From assembly GCF_041904905.1 (NCBI RefSeq), contig NZ_JAYRMI010000105.1, forward strand, positions 1-10,221: 10,221 nt of DNA, given 5' to 3'. A program made the position numbers and the translations under genes. The first letter of the stretch is position 1, and each line of letters starts with the position of its first letter. Below, one piece after another: positions 1 to 8,618 of the stretch. Below the pieces are notes generated by a model that worked only from the letters and a program-made list of their open reading frames with translations, did not search any database and was not told where the DNA came from. Origin of the DNA: Zoogloea sp041904905. GTDB lineage: Bacteria; Pseudomonadota; Gammaproteobacteria; Burkholderiales; Rhodocyclaceae.

Positions 1-245
1 CCGAAGACCTGGTCATCCCGATCATGGATTTCCCGATCCGCATCGACCGCGACGCGCTGACCCTGGGCTACGCCGGCGTGTACGGCTCCTTCCTGCTGTT
101 CGCCAAGCGCGCCAGCGCCAAGTACGGTATCCCGGCCCGGGACATCCTGGTCGAGCTGGGCCGTCGCGGCATGGTGGGCGGTCAGGAGGACATGATCGAG
201 GACACCGCCATCACCATGGCCAAGGCCCGCGGTCTGGCGGTCTGA
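1..245 (+). CDS. mhpE: 4-hydroxy-2-oxovalerate aldolase, C-terminal part (5' end outside window)
   Basis: The frame is open from base 3 to the TGA at 243-245 and gives about 80 C-terminal residues. They contain the blocks ALTLGYAGVYGSFL and ELGRRGMVGGQEDMIEDTA, which I recognise as the conserved C-terminal region of class II pyruvate aldolases of the MhpE/DmpG/BphI family. These metal-dependent cytoplasmic enzymes split 4-hydroxy-2-oxovalerate into pyruvate and acetaldehyde. They channel the acetaldehyde to a partner acylating dehydrogenase (MhpF/DmpF type), whose gene would be expected just upstream. The catalytic barrel and metal ligands lie outside the window and cannot be checked. The GRRxMVGGQEDM wording looks closer to DmpG-type than to E. 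coli MhpE. The symbol therefore rests on the mhpC-like gene 5.5 kb downstream, and dmpG/bphI naming would be equally valid. Confidence 0.9.
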   Translation, partial: EDLVIPIMDFPIRIDRDALTLGYAGVYGSFLLFAKRASAKYGIPARDILVELGRRGMVGGQEDMIEDTAITMAKARGLAV

Positions 246-346
246 GGCCCGACCTGCGCGCGTTTCGAATCCGGCCGGTCAGCCCGGCCCACCCGCGGCG
301 AGCCTCCCCAGAGAGGCCGCCGCCGCTGCTGTAACAGGAGTCCCCG
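246..346 (+). other. Intergenic leader with GC-rich hairpin upstream of the transporter gene
   Basis: This 101-nt gap is the longest inside the putative operon. Bases 297-321 can fold: GGCG (297-300) and GCCTC (302-306) pair with GAGGC (313-317) and CGCC (318-321), leaving one bulged A at 301 and a 6-nt loop. No T-run follows, so it is not a convincing intrinsic terminator. It could be an mRNA-stabilising or processing element, or chance in GC-rich DNA. An AGGAG ribosome binding site at 336-340 precedes the ATG at 347 with a 6-nt spacer. I see no clear sigma-70 promoter. Confidence 0.35.
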
Positions 347-3204
347 ATGGATGCCTCGATCTTTGCGCTGCTGGCGCAGGACGGGATCACCAACGGTGCC
401 ATCTACGCGCTGCTGGCGCTGGCACTGGTGCTGGTCTTCGCCGTCACCCGCATCATCTTCATACCCCAGGGTGAGTTCCTCGCCTGGGGCGCCCTCACGA
501 TGGCCGCGCTGGAGGCCGGGAGCTTTCCGGCCACGATCTGGCTGCTCGCGGGCGCCGGCGTGCTCACCTTCGCCATCGACGCCGTCGGCAACCCGCCGGG
601 GCGCAAGCGCCTTGGCCGGTCGGCCGGGTGGAACCTGGGCTATCCCCTGGCCCTCGCGGCGCTGCTCAAGCTGCTGCCGCTGGCCGGGCTGCCGCTGCTC
701 GCCAAGGCCGCCCTCGCGCTGCTGATCGTCGTGCCGATGGGCCCGATGATCTACCGGGTGGTCTACCAGCCGGTGGCCGAAGCCCCGGTGCTGATCCTGC
801 TCATCGTCTCGGTGGCGCTGCACCTGCTGATGGTGGGCCTGGGCCTGCTGATCTTCGGCCCCGAGGGCTCGCGCACCACCCCGTTCAGCGACGCCCAGCT
901 CGCCCTGGGTGGCGACCTGACGATCGGCGGCCACACCCTGGCGGTGCTGGCGGTGTCGATCCTGCTGATCGTCGGGCTCTACCTTTACTTCGGCCGCACC
1001 CTCGCCGGCAAGGCGCTGATGGCCACCGCCATCAACCGCAACGGCGCGCGCCTGATGGGCATCTCGCCCGCCCTGGCCGGCCGCCAGACCTTCTTCTTCG
1101 CCGCGCTGATCGGCACCCTGTCGGGCCTGCTGGTGGCGCCGCTCACCACCATCTACTACGACAGCGGCTTCCTGATCGGCCTCAAGGGCTTCGTCGCCGC
1201 CATCGTCGGCGGGCTGGCGAGCTACCCGATGGCCGCCGCGGGCGCGGTGGTGGTGGGGCTGCTGGAATCCTTCTCGTCCTTCTGGGCCAGCGCCTTCAAG
1301 GACGTGATCGTGTTCACCCTCATCATTCCGGTGCTGGTGTGGCTGTCCTGGTCCACCCACCACATCGAAGAGGAAGACACCGGCCAAGTGGTGGGCACCG
1401 CCCCGCGCGAAGGCCGGATCAGCCCCCGCGCGGTGCTGGCCGTCTTCCTCGCCGGCCTGGCGGTGGCGCCGCTGCTGCTGCCCGAGTTCTACGTGACGCT
1501 GCTCAACTACGTGGGCCTGTCGGCGCTGGTCGCGCTGGGCCTGGTGCTGCTCACCGGGGTCGGCGGGCTCACCAGCTTCGGGCAGGCGGCCTTCGTGGGG
1601 CTGGGCGCCTACACCACGGCGTGGCTCACCGCCACCGACGCAGTGCCGGCCTGGCTCGGTCTTGCCCAGGGCTCGCCGTGGGCCGCGCTGATCGTCGGCC
1701 TGCTGATTACCGCCACCGTCGCCATCGTGCTCGGCTCGGTCACCCTCAAGCTCTCCGGCCACTACCTGCCCCTGGGCACCATGGCGTGGGGCATCAGCCT
1801 GTACTTCCTGTTCGGCAACATGGACGTGCTGGGCGGTCACGCCGGCCTGTCGGATCTGCCGCCGATCTCGCTGTTCGGCTTCGCGCTGCTCGACAACCGC
1901 CACTATTTCTACCTGGTGTGGGCCTTCGTGCTGGCCGCGCTGTTCACCACCCGCAACCTCCTCGACTCCCGCGAGGGCCGCGCGATTCGCGCCCTCAAGG
2001 GCGGCATGGTGATGGCCGAGGCGATGGGCGTGAACACCTCCCGCGCGCGGATGGTGATCTTCGTGATCGCAGCCCTGCACGCCTGCTCCGCCGGCTGGCT
2101 GTACGCGCACCTGCAGCGCTTTGTTAACCCCACGCCCTTCGGCCTGCACATCGGCATCGAGTACCTGTTCATGGCCGTCGTCGGCGGCGCCGGGCAGGTG
2201 TGGGGCGCGCTGGTGGGGGCCGGCGTCATCACCGTGCTCAAGCAATGGCTGCAGGACGTGCTGCCCAGGGTGTTCGGCTCTGCCGGCAACTACGAGGTGA
2301 TCGTCTTCGGCCTGATGATGGTGATCCTGCTGCACAAGGCGCGCGAGGGCCTGTGGCCGCTGCTGGCCCGGCTGGTGCCGGTGAAGCCCGACCGCAAGGC
2401 CATCGACCCGAACGCCGCGCCGCTGCCCCGCAAGCCCCAGCCGCCCCACGGCGAGACCATCCTGGAAGCGAAGGACGTGGTGCGCCGGTTCGGCGGCCTG
2501 GTGGCCAACAACAACATGAGCCTCTCCGTCACGGCCGGCGAGATCCTGGCGCTGATCGGCCCCAACGGCGCCGGCAAGAGCACGATGTTCAACCAGCTCT
2601 CGGGGGTGGATACGCCCACCTCGGGCGAGGTGCTGTTCCGCGGCAAGTCGGTGGCCGGCCATGGCGCCCGCGAGATCGCCGCGCTGGGCATGAGCCGCAC
2701 CTTCCAGCACGTCAAGCTGCTGCCCGCCATGAGCGTGCTCGAGAACGTGGCCATCGGCGCCCACCTGCGCGGCAACCGGGGCGTGCTGCCCGCCGCCTGG
2801 CGGCTCGACCGCGCCGAAGAGGCCCGCCTCCTGCGCGAGGCCGCCCTGCAGGTGGAGCGCGTGGGCCTGGGCGAATTCATGCACGTGCCGGCCGGCAGCC
2901 TCGCGCTGGGCCAGCAGCGCATCCTCGAGATCGCCCGCGCGCTGTGCTCCGACCCCTGCCTGCTGCTCCTCGACGAGCCCGCCGCCGGCCTGCGCCTGAA
3001 GGAGAAGCAGGCCCTCGCCGACCTCCTCCGGCGCCTGCGCGCCGAAGGCATGGCGGTGCTGATCGTCGAGCACGACATGGACTTCGTGATGAACCTGGTC
3101 GACCGGGTGGTGGTGATGGAGTTCGGCGAGAAGATCGCCGAAGGGCTGCCCGACGAGGTCCAGCGAGACCCGGCCGTGCTCGAAGCCTATCTGGGAGGGG
3201 TGTG

Positions 3205-3205
<1 letters not shown>
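347..3205 (+). CDS. Fused LivH-LivM-LivG-type ABC importer subunit (two permeases plus ATPase, 952 aa)
   Basis: One uninterrupted frame encodes three subunits that are usually separate. Residues 1-335 are a LivH-like permease. Residues 336-358 form an acidic linker (HHIEEEDTGQ). Residues 359-675 are a LivM-like permease with the family motif GGLTSFGQAAFVGLGAYTTA at 406-425. A Pro-rich linker (676-704) leads to a LivG-like ATPase (705-952). The ATPase shows Walker A GPNGAGKST (738-746), signature LALGQQ (852-857), Walker B ending D876-E877 and switch His909. The family imports branched-chain amino acids, amides or aromatic acids across the inner membrane using a periplasmic binding protein. 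The neighbouring aromatic catabolism genes favour an aromatic acid here (inference). The LivH part carries an extra Arg/Lys-rich stretch around 78-100, and the D-loop reads GLRLKEK rather than the usual GLNPxE. The start is supported by AGGAG at 336-340. Two-way Liv fusions are known; I believe this three-way one is uncommon. Confidence 0.93.
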
Positions 3206-3954
<749 letters not shown>

Positions 3955-3975
3955 GCCACTCACGGAGCCCCCGAC

Positions 3976-4560
3976 ATGGAAGCCCTGCACATCATCGGCG
4001 AAGAACACCAATCCCTCGCCGCCATCCTCCACGCCGTCCGCTACATGCTCAAGGAAGTCACCGCCGGCCGGCTGGCCCCCGACCTCAAGCTGTTCCAGGC
4101 GATGGTGCATTACCTCGAGGCCTACGCCGAGCTGCGCCACCACCCCAAGGAAGACCTGCTCTTCCATCGCCTCGCCCAACGCACCGCCGACGGCGCCGAC
4201 GCGCTGGCCAGGCTGGCCGCCCAGCACGCCGCCGCCCCCCAGCGCATCGCCGTGCTGCAGCAGGCGCTGGCCGCCTACGTGGCCGACCCGGCCCGGCTGG
4301 CCGGCTTTGCCCAGGCTTTCGACGACTACGCCGAGTTCTACCGCGGCCACATGCTGTTCGAAGAGGACGCCGTACTGCCGCTGGTGCGCCAGCACCTCAG
4401 CGACGCCGACTGGACCGAACTCGACGCCCGCTTCGCCGCCGACGCGCAGGCCGACACCCTCTCCGACGGCCAGCGCGAGGACTTCAAGGCCCTCTTCAGC
4501 AAGCTCGTGGCGTGCGCCCCGGCGCCCATCGGCTTCGGCCCGCGCCCCTTCGACGGCTGA
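3976..4560 (+). CDS. Hemerythrin-like HHE domain di-iron protein (194 aa)
   Basis: A soluble, mostly alpha-helical protein with no signal peptide or membrane segment. The spacing of potential iron ligands fits a hemerythrin-like four-helix bundle: His11 in GEEHQSL, His55-xxx-Glu59 in RHHPKED, His84 in AAQHAAA, and His125-xxx-Glu129 in GHMLFEED. This family binds a non-haem di-iron centre and is linked to oxygen binding or sensing, iron handling and stress protection; the role of this member is unknown. The tail after about residue 150 is rich in Ala, Asp and Pro and lies outside the bundle. The gene starts 21 nt after livF with GGAG at 3964-3967 and ends 13 nt before the MFS gene, so it is almost certainly co-transcribed. 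It may supply or protect iron for an extradiol ring-cleavage dioxygenase, or buffer oxygen, but nothing in the sequence proves this. Confidence 0.85.
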   Translation: MEALHIIGEEHQSLAAILHAVRYMLKEVTAGRLAPDLKLFQAMVHYLEAYAELRHHPKEDLLFHRLAQRTADGADALARLAAQHAAAPQRIAVLQQALAAYVADPARLAGFAQAFDDYAEFYRGHMLFEEDAVLPLVRQHLSDADWTELDARFAADAQADTLSDGQREDFKALFSKLVACAPAPIGFGPRPFDG

Positions 4561-4566
4561 GGAAAG
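4560..4566 (+). promoter_or_regulatory. Ribosome binding site deciding a GTG start
   Basis: AGGAAAG lies 7 nt before the GTG at 4574 and overlaps the last base of the TGA of the preceding gene. The frame is open far upstream, through the hemerythrin-like gene. This site, together with the start of recognisable MFS homology shortly after, selects GTG 4574 over upstream in-frame starts and over the internal ATG at 4625, which would clip the first membrane helix. Confidence 0.65.
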
Positions 4567-4573
4567 CCACCTC

Positions 4574-5761
4574 GTGTCCGCCATCGACGCCCGCCGCGAG
4601 GGCCCGACGATCGCCCTCCTGGGCATGCTGGTGGCCTTCGGGCCGCTCGCCATCGACCTCTACCTGCCCGCCCTGCCCGCCATCGCCACCGGCCTGGGCG
4701 CCACGGCGGAGGCCGTGCAGGGCTCGATCACCGTGTTCCTCGGCGGCTTTGCGCTGGGCATGCTGGGCTACGGCCCGCTGTCCGACCGCTACGGCCGCCG
4801 CCCGGTGATGCTGGCCGGCATCGCCCTGTTCGTGCTCGCCTCGGCCGGCTGCCTGCTCGCCCGGAACGCGGACGCCCTGATCGCCGCACGCTTCGTCCAG
4901 GCCCTGGGCGGCGGCGCCGCGTCGGTGCTGGCGCGAGCCGTGGCGCGCGACCTGTTCCCGCCCACCGAAGCCATCCGCACGCTCTCGCTGATGGCCATGA
5001 TCACCGCCATCGCCCCCCTGCTGGCGCCGATGGCCGGCAGCGCCCTGCTCGCCGCCTTTGGCTGGCGGGGCGCCTTCGCGGCCCTGCTGGCGTGGGGCAT
5101 CCTGGCGCTCGCGGTGGTGTGGCGCGCCCTGCCCGAGAGCCTGCCCGCCGAACGGCGCGCCGCCCACCCGCTGCGGGCGGTGTTCGGCGCCTACGGGCGC
5201 CTGCTCGCCGATCCGGCCGCCGTCGGGCTGGTGCTGGCCGGCGGCATGTCCTTCGCCGCCATGTTCGCCTACATCACCGCCAGCCCGTTCTACTTCATCG
5301 CCCTCAAGGGCTTCACCCCCTTCGACTACAGCCTGGTGTTCGCGGCCAACGCCCTGGGCATCTTCGCCGCCAACTACGCCAACAACCGCCTGGTCAGGCG
5401 GCGCGGCCCGGTGGCCCTGGCCGGCTTCGGCAGCCTGCTGGGCCTTGCCGCAGCGGCGAGCCTGCCCGTCACGGTGGGCCTGCCCCACCCGGCGCCGGTC
5501 ATCGCCAGCCTGTTCGTGGTGGTGAGCATGACCGGGCTGCTCGGCGCCAACTGCGTGGGCCTGCTGATGGCCCGCTACCCCGGCAACGCCGGTGCGGCGG
5601 CGGCGCAGTTTGGCCTCGGCATGCTCGCCAGCGCCGGCGTCAACCTCAAGCACGACGGCAGCGGCAGGCCGATGGCGTGGGCAATCGTCCTCGCCAGCGC
5701 CCTGTCGATGGCCGGCTACCTGCTGTTCCGTTCAACCCACCGCGCGGCCGACGGCCCCTGA
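4574..5761 (+). CDS. Bcr/CflA family MFS efflux transporter (DHA1 type)
   Basis: A 395-residue inner-membrane protein with the alternating hydrophobic stretches of a 12-helix major facilitator. It has the first-helix motif FGPLAIDLYLPALPAIA and the loop 2-3 MFS motif A, GPLSDRYGRRP, at 67-77. The helix 4-5 region RFVQALGGGAASVLARAVARDLF-like block is characteristic of the Bcr/CflA drug:H+ antiporters, and the length matches E. coli Bcr (about 396 aa). The family exports drugs, dipeptides or sulfonamide-like compounds by proton exchange. In this operon it may export a toxic or excess aromatic intermediate (inference). Aromatic-acid uptake MFS proteins (MhpT/PcaK type, AAHS) have different signature motifs, so I prefer the exporter assignment. 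The GTG start is supported by AGGAAAG at 4560-4566. The mhpC-like gene begins 39 nt downstream. Confidence 0.9.
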   Translation: MSAIDARREGPTIALLGMLVAFGPLAIDLYLPALPAIATGLGATAEAVQGSITVFLGGFALGMLGYGPLSDRYGRRPVMLAGIALFVLASAGCLLARNADALIAARFVQALGGGAASVLARAVARDLFPPTEAIRTLSLMAMITAIAPLLAPMAGSALLAAFGWRGAFAALLAWGILALAVVWRALPESLPAERRAAHPLRAVFGAYGRLLADPAAVGLVLAGGMSFAAMFAYITASPFYFIALKGFTPFDYSLVFAANALGIFAANYANNRLVRRRGPVALAGFGSLLGLAAAASLPVTVGLPHPAPVIASLFVVVSMTGLLGANCVGLLMARYPGNAGAAAAQFGLGMLASAGVNLKHDGSGRPMAWAIVLASALSMAGYLLFRSTHRAADGP

Positions 5762-5800
5762 CCCGGCCCGCCTCCCGCTTCCCGACAAAGGACCGACACC

Positions 5801-6658
5801 ATGCCCCCCCTCTCCGAAACCGCCAGCAGCCACTTCGCGCGCATCCACGAAGGCGACCTCGACCTGCAGCTGCACTACAACGACTTCGGCCAGGGCGCCG
5901 AAACCGTGGTGATGCTCCACGGCTCCGGCCCCGGCGCCAGCGGCTGGGCCAACTTCAACCGCAACGTCGAGCCGCTGGCGAGCGCCGGCTACCGGGTGAT
6001 CCTGATGGACTGCCCGGGCTGGAGCAAGAGCGACCCCATCGTGTGCACCGGCTCCCGCTCCGAGCTGAACGCCCGCGCCCTCAAGGGCCTGCTCGACGTG
6101 CTGGGGCTCGACAAGGTGCACCTCGTCGGCAACTCCATGGGCGGGCACAGCGCCGTGGCCTTCGCCCTCGCCCACCCCGCCCGGGTGGGCAAGCTGGTGC
6201 TGATGGGTGGCGGCACCGGTGGCCCCAGCCAGTTCGTGCCCATGCCCACCGAAGGCATCAAGCTGCTGCAAGCGCTCTACCGCGAGCCCACCATCGAGAA
6301 CCTGAAGAAGATGATGGCGGTGTTCGTGTTCGACACCGGCAGCCTCACCGACGCCCTCTACCAGGCCCGCCTCGACAACATGCTGGCCCGCCGGGATCAC
6401 CTGGAGAACTTCGTCAAGAGCCTGGCCGCCAACCCGAAGCAGTTCACCGACTACGGCCCCCGTCTGTCCGAGATCGCCGCCCCCGCGCTGGTCATCTGGG
6501 GCCGCGACGACCGCTTCGTGCCCCTCGACGTGGGCCTGCGCCTGATCTGGGGCATGCCCAACGCCGAGCTGCACATCTTCAACCGCTGCGGCCACTGGGC
6601 CCAGTGGGAGCACGCCGACAAGTTCAACCGCATGGTGCTGGACTTCCTGGCCCACTGA
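5801..6658 (+). CDS. mhpC: MhpC-type 2-hydroxy-6-oxonona-2,4-dienedioate hydrolase
   Basis: A 285-residue alpha/beta hydrolase that closely follows E. coli MhpC (288 aa) as I remember it, sharing blocks such as LVLMGGGTGG, MPTEGIK, RRDHLENFVKSL, ANPKQF and CGHWAQWEHAD. Catalytic positions are intact: nucleophile Ser112 in GNSMGG, Asp237 in GRDDRF, and His265 in CGHW. Asn111, Arg190 (in ARLDNM), Cys263 and Trp266 match residues known to matter in MhpC. The enzyme hydrolyses the ring-fission product of 3-(2,3-dihydroxyphenyl)propionate to 2-hydroxypenta-2,4-dienoate and succinate (or fumarate from the cinnamate analogue) in the cytoplasm. AAAGGA at 5787-5792 precedes the ATG by 8 nt. It is separated from the aldolase gene by the whole transport block, unlike the compact E. 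coli mhpABCDFE order. A BphD-like relative with another substrate is possible but less likely. Confidence 0.93.
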   Translation: MPPLSETASSHFARIHEGDLDLQLHYNDFGQGAETVVMLHGSGPGASGWANFNRNVEPLASAGYRVILMDCPGWSKSDPIVCTGSRSELNARALKGLLDVLGLDKVHLVGNSMGGHSAVAFALAHPARVGKLVLMGGGTGGPSQFVPMPTEGIKLLQALYREPTIENLKKMMAVFVFDTGSLTDALYQARLDNMLARRDHLENFVKSLAANPKQFTDYGPRLSEIAAPALVIWGRDDRFVPLDVGLRLIWGMPNAELHIFNRCGHWAQWEHADKFNRMVLDFLAH

Positions 6659-6758
6659 GGCGCCGCGCACAGCGCCGCCCGGCCACGCTGGAACGCGGGC
6701 CGGCGCGGGACTATCATCGGCGTCGACGGCCCCCCGTCGCCCACAAAGGCCCGCCGCG
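6659..6758 (+). promoter_or_regulatory. Intergenic gap with possible sigma-70 -10 element
   Basis: The 100 nt between mhpC and the TPR gene contain TATCAT at 6712-6717, one mismatch from the -10 consensus. The hexamer 17 nt upstream (TGGAAC, 6689-6694) is a poor -35 match, so any promoter is weak or activator-dependent. An inverted repeat CCGGCC (6679-6684)/GGCCGG (6698-6703) with a 13-nt loop lies upstream of it and has no T-run, so it is not a clear terminator. The TPR gene could have its own promoter here or be read through from the operon. AAAGG at 6745-6749 is its ribosome binding site. Confidence 0.3.
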
Positions 6759-8336
6759 ATGAGAAACCGCAGATCGACCGCCGCCCTGATGGCAGCGCTG
6801 TGCCTCACCCCGCTCCCGTCCGCAGCCCAGTCCGCCGACTGGGCTGCACTCAACACCCAGGTCCAGCAACTCTACGCCGACGGCCGCTACGACGACGCCG
6901 TGTCGGTGGGCGAGGCCGCCCTGCGGATCGCCGAACGGCAGTTCGGCCCCAACGACCCGGCCGTCGCCATGAGCCTGAACAACCTGGCCACGGCGCTCAT
7001 CGCCAGTGGCCGCTACGACCGCGCCGAAGCCCTCATCCAGCGGGCGCTCACCCTGAGCGCGCAGGCCCTCGGCCCGGACGCTCCGCCCGTCGCCCAGACC
7101 CGCAACAACCTCGCCGAGCTGTACCGCGCCCAGGGCCGCCACGCCGAGGCCGAAGCCCAGTACAAGCAGGTCATCGCCAGCCTCGAAAAGCAGCTGGGCG
7201 GCCAGCACCCGCTGGTGGCCATCGGGCTGAACAACCTCGCCCTCAGTCTGGCCGAACAGGGCAAGTTCGATCAGGCCGAGCCGCTCTACCTGCGCGTGCT
7301 GGCGATCAACGAAAAAGCCCTGGGCCGCGACCATCCCGACCTGGGCCCCACCCTCAACAACCTGGGCAAGCTATACCTCGACGCGGGGCGCCCGCAGGCC
7401 GCCGAACCCATCCTCCGCCGCGCCCTGAGCATCCGCGAGCGGGCCCTCGACCCCGCCCACCCAGCCGTCGGGGAGAGCCTCAACAGCCTGGCCCTGCTGT
7501 ACACCCAGCAACGCCGCTACGCCGACGCCGAGCCGCTCTTCACCCGGGCCGAAGAGATCCGCGCGCTCGCCCTGGGGCCTCACCACCCGGCCCTGGCCCA
7601 GACCCTCAACGACCACGCCATCGCCCTGCGCGAGCAGGGTCGCCATGCCGAAGCGTCGGTCCTGCTCACCCGGGCGCTGGGGATCTACGAGCAAGCGCTA
7701 GGCCCCCGCCACCCCGTGCTTGCCGTCACCCTCAACAACCTCGCCGCCATCCACGTCGGCGACAAAGCCTTCGACAAGGCCGTGCCACTGCAGGAACGCG
7801 CGCTGCAGATCGACACGCAGGCCTACGGGCCAGCGCATCCCGCCACCGCCGCCGACATGAACAATCTGGCCGACACGTATCGCGGGATGGGCGCGCCGGA
7901 CAAGGCCGAGCCCCTCTACCTGCGCGCCCTCGCCATCGTCGAGCAGGTATACGGCCCCAACGACCTGCGGGCGGGCGTCACCCTCAACAACCTCTCGCTG
8001 CTCTACGGCGACCGGCGCGATCCTGCCGGCGCCGAGCGCTTCAGCCGGCGCGCACTGGCCGCCGTCGAGAAGGCCGAAGGGCCGGAGAGCCCCGACGTGG
8101 CCTACATCCTCGAAAACCTGGCCCGCTTTCTGAAGGAGCAGGGGCGCCTCGACGATGCGGCCGCCGAGTTGCGACGCGCCATCGCCATCCTGGACAAGGC
8201 CGGCGGCGGGCGCCCCCACCCCGAAGCCGCCCCCCTCCTGGAAAAGCTGGCCCAGCTCTACCGGGGCATGGGCCGTAGCACCGACGCCGACGCCGCCGCC
8301 CAACGCGCCAGCGCGATCCGCAGCGAAAAACCCTGA
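6759..8336 (+). CDS. Sec-exported tetratricopeptide repeat protein (kinesin-light-chain-like repeats, 525 aa)
   Basis: The N-terminus MRNRRSTAALMAALCLTPLP is a basic, hydrophobic Sec signal with a likely cut after S-A-A (residues 21-23). The Cys at 15 does not sit in a proper lipobox. From about residue 27 to the end the protein is a TPR array with a 42-residue unit of the TPR_10/TPR_12 (kinesin light chain) type. The consensus is roughly TLNNLAxLYxxQGRxxEAEPL, then YxRALxIxExALGPxHPxVA. Units begin at residues 72, 114, 156, 198, 240, 282, 324, 366, 408 and 450, with an earlier diverged unit and a final partial unit, about 12 in all. Such arrays form a superhelical protein-binding scaffold. 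The signal places it in the periplasm or at the cell surface. No catalytic domain is visible. The partner is unknown; the surface-protein gene downstream is only a positional candidate. Confidence 0.92.
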   Translation: MRNRRSTAALMAALCLTPLPSAAQSADWAALNTQVQQLYADGRYDDAVSVGEAALRIAERQFGPNDPAVAMSLNNLATALIASGRYDRAEALIQRALTLSAQALGPDAPPVAQTRNNLAELYRAQGRHAEAEAQYKQVIASLEKQLGGQHPLVAIGLNNLALSLAEQGKFDQAEPLYLRVLAINEKALGRDHPDLGPTLNNLGKLYLDAGRPQAAEPILRRALSIRERALDPAHPAVGESLNSLALLYTQQRRYADAEPLFTRAEEIRALALGPHHPALAQTLNDHAIALREQGRHAEASVLLTRALGIYEQALGPRHPVLAVTLNNLAAIHVGDKAFDKAVPLQERALQIDTQAYGPAHPATAADMNNLADTYRGMGAPDKAEPLYLRALAIVEQVYGPNDLRAGVTLNNLSLLYGDRRDPAGAERFSRRALAAVEKAEGPESPDVAYILENLARFLKEQGRLDDAAAELRRAIAILDKAGGGRPHPEAAPLLEKLAQLYRGMGRSTDADAAAQRASAIRSEKP

Positions 8337-8395
8337 CTCCCAGCGCCGCACCGGCTCTCAACGCAAAATAGACCAGCTCAACCGCCCGAAACCCT

Positions 8396-8412
8396 GTTTC
8401 AGGCGCTGAAAC
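8396..8412 (+). terminator. Possible stem-loop after the TPR gene (weak)
   Basis: GTTTCAG (8396-8402) and CTGAAAC (8406-8412) form a perfect 7-bp stem with a 3-nt loop, 59 nt after the TPR stop codon. An alternative stem GAAAC/GTTTC (8388-8400) uses the same left arm. No T-run follows, so factor-independent termination is doubtful; the element could instead be a 3' end processing structure. Confidence 0.25.
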
Positions 8413-8469
8413 CCCGATTCACGCGGCGGCGGTATTTCGCGGACCATCAAGCCGTATCCAGGCCAGATC

Positions 8470-8488
8470 TCCGGCCAGACAGGCCGGA
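8470..8488 (+). terminator. Possible GC-rich stem-loop terminator
   Basis: TCCGGCC (8470-8476) and GGCCGGA (8482-8488) form a perfect 7-bp stem with the loop AGACA. Only two T residues follow directly. It is the most stable-looking hairpin between the TPR gene and the surface-protein gene and may end the upstream transcript, but the T-tract is too short to be sure. Confidence 0.3.
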
Positions 8489-8618
8489 TTCGCGGCCGCA
8501 AAAGGGCCTCCGGCCCCATCAAACCCATTTCGGGTAATCTGACCCACCTACAACGACTAACAATTTGTCATGACTACCGGGATAATTTCGGGCATTCACC
8601 ATTCTGGAAGAGAAAGTC

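Larger units (their letters stand above)
8337..8618. other. Non-coding region of 282 nt with small hairpins
   Basis: No credible gene is visible here, and the base composition is less GC-extreme near 8520-8610. The stretch holds an imperfect 20-bp tandem repeat with an internal hairpin (8388-8427), a second hairpin at 8470-8488, and a short GGGCC/GGCCC hairpin at 8504-8516 preceded by four A, which would read as a weak terminator only on the minus strand. ATTTCGGG occurs twice (8527-8534 and 8585-8592). GATAAT at 8581-8586 resembles a -10 box, but the nearest TTGTCA (8565-8570) is only 10 nt away, so no standard promoter can be assigned. GGAAGAG at 8606-8612 is the ribosome binding site of the next gene. 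Confidence 0.5.

Noticed and set aside
182..3073. Open frame of 963 codons on the minus strand opposite the transporter fusion
   Set aside because: Its product is rich in His, Gln, Arg and Gly with no recognisable domain. It is the mirror of a strongly GC-biased + strand gene that has clear family motifs.
4496..5653. Minus-strand open frame of 385 codons opposite the MFS gene
   Set aside because: Low-complexity Gly/Ala/His/Gln-rich product with no motif. The + strand encodes an obvious MFS protein.
5732..6856. Minus-strand open frame opposite mhpC
   Set aside because: It runs across an intergenic region and opposes a gene with an intact catalytic triad; this is a GC-bias artefact.
8565..8586. 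TTGTCA and GATAAT as a sigma-70 promoter for the surface-protein gene
   Set aside because: The spacing is only 10 nt instead of about 17, so the two boxes cannot work as a standard pair.
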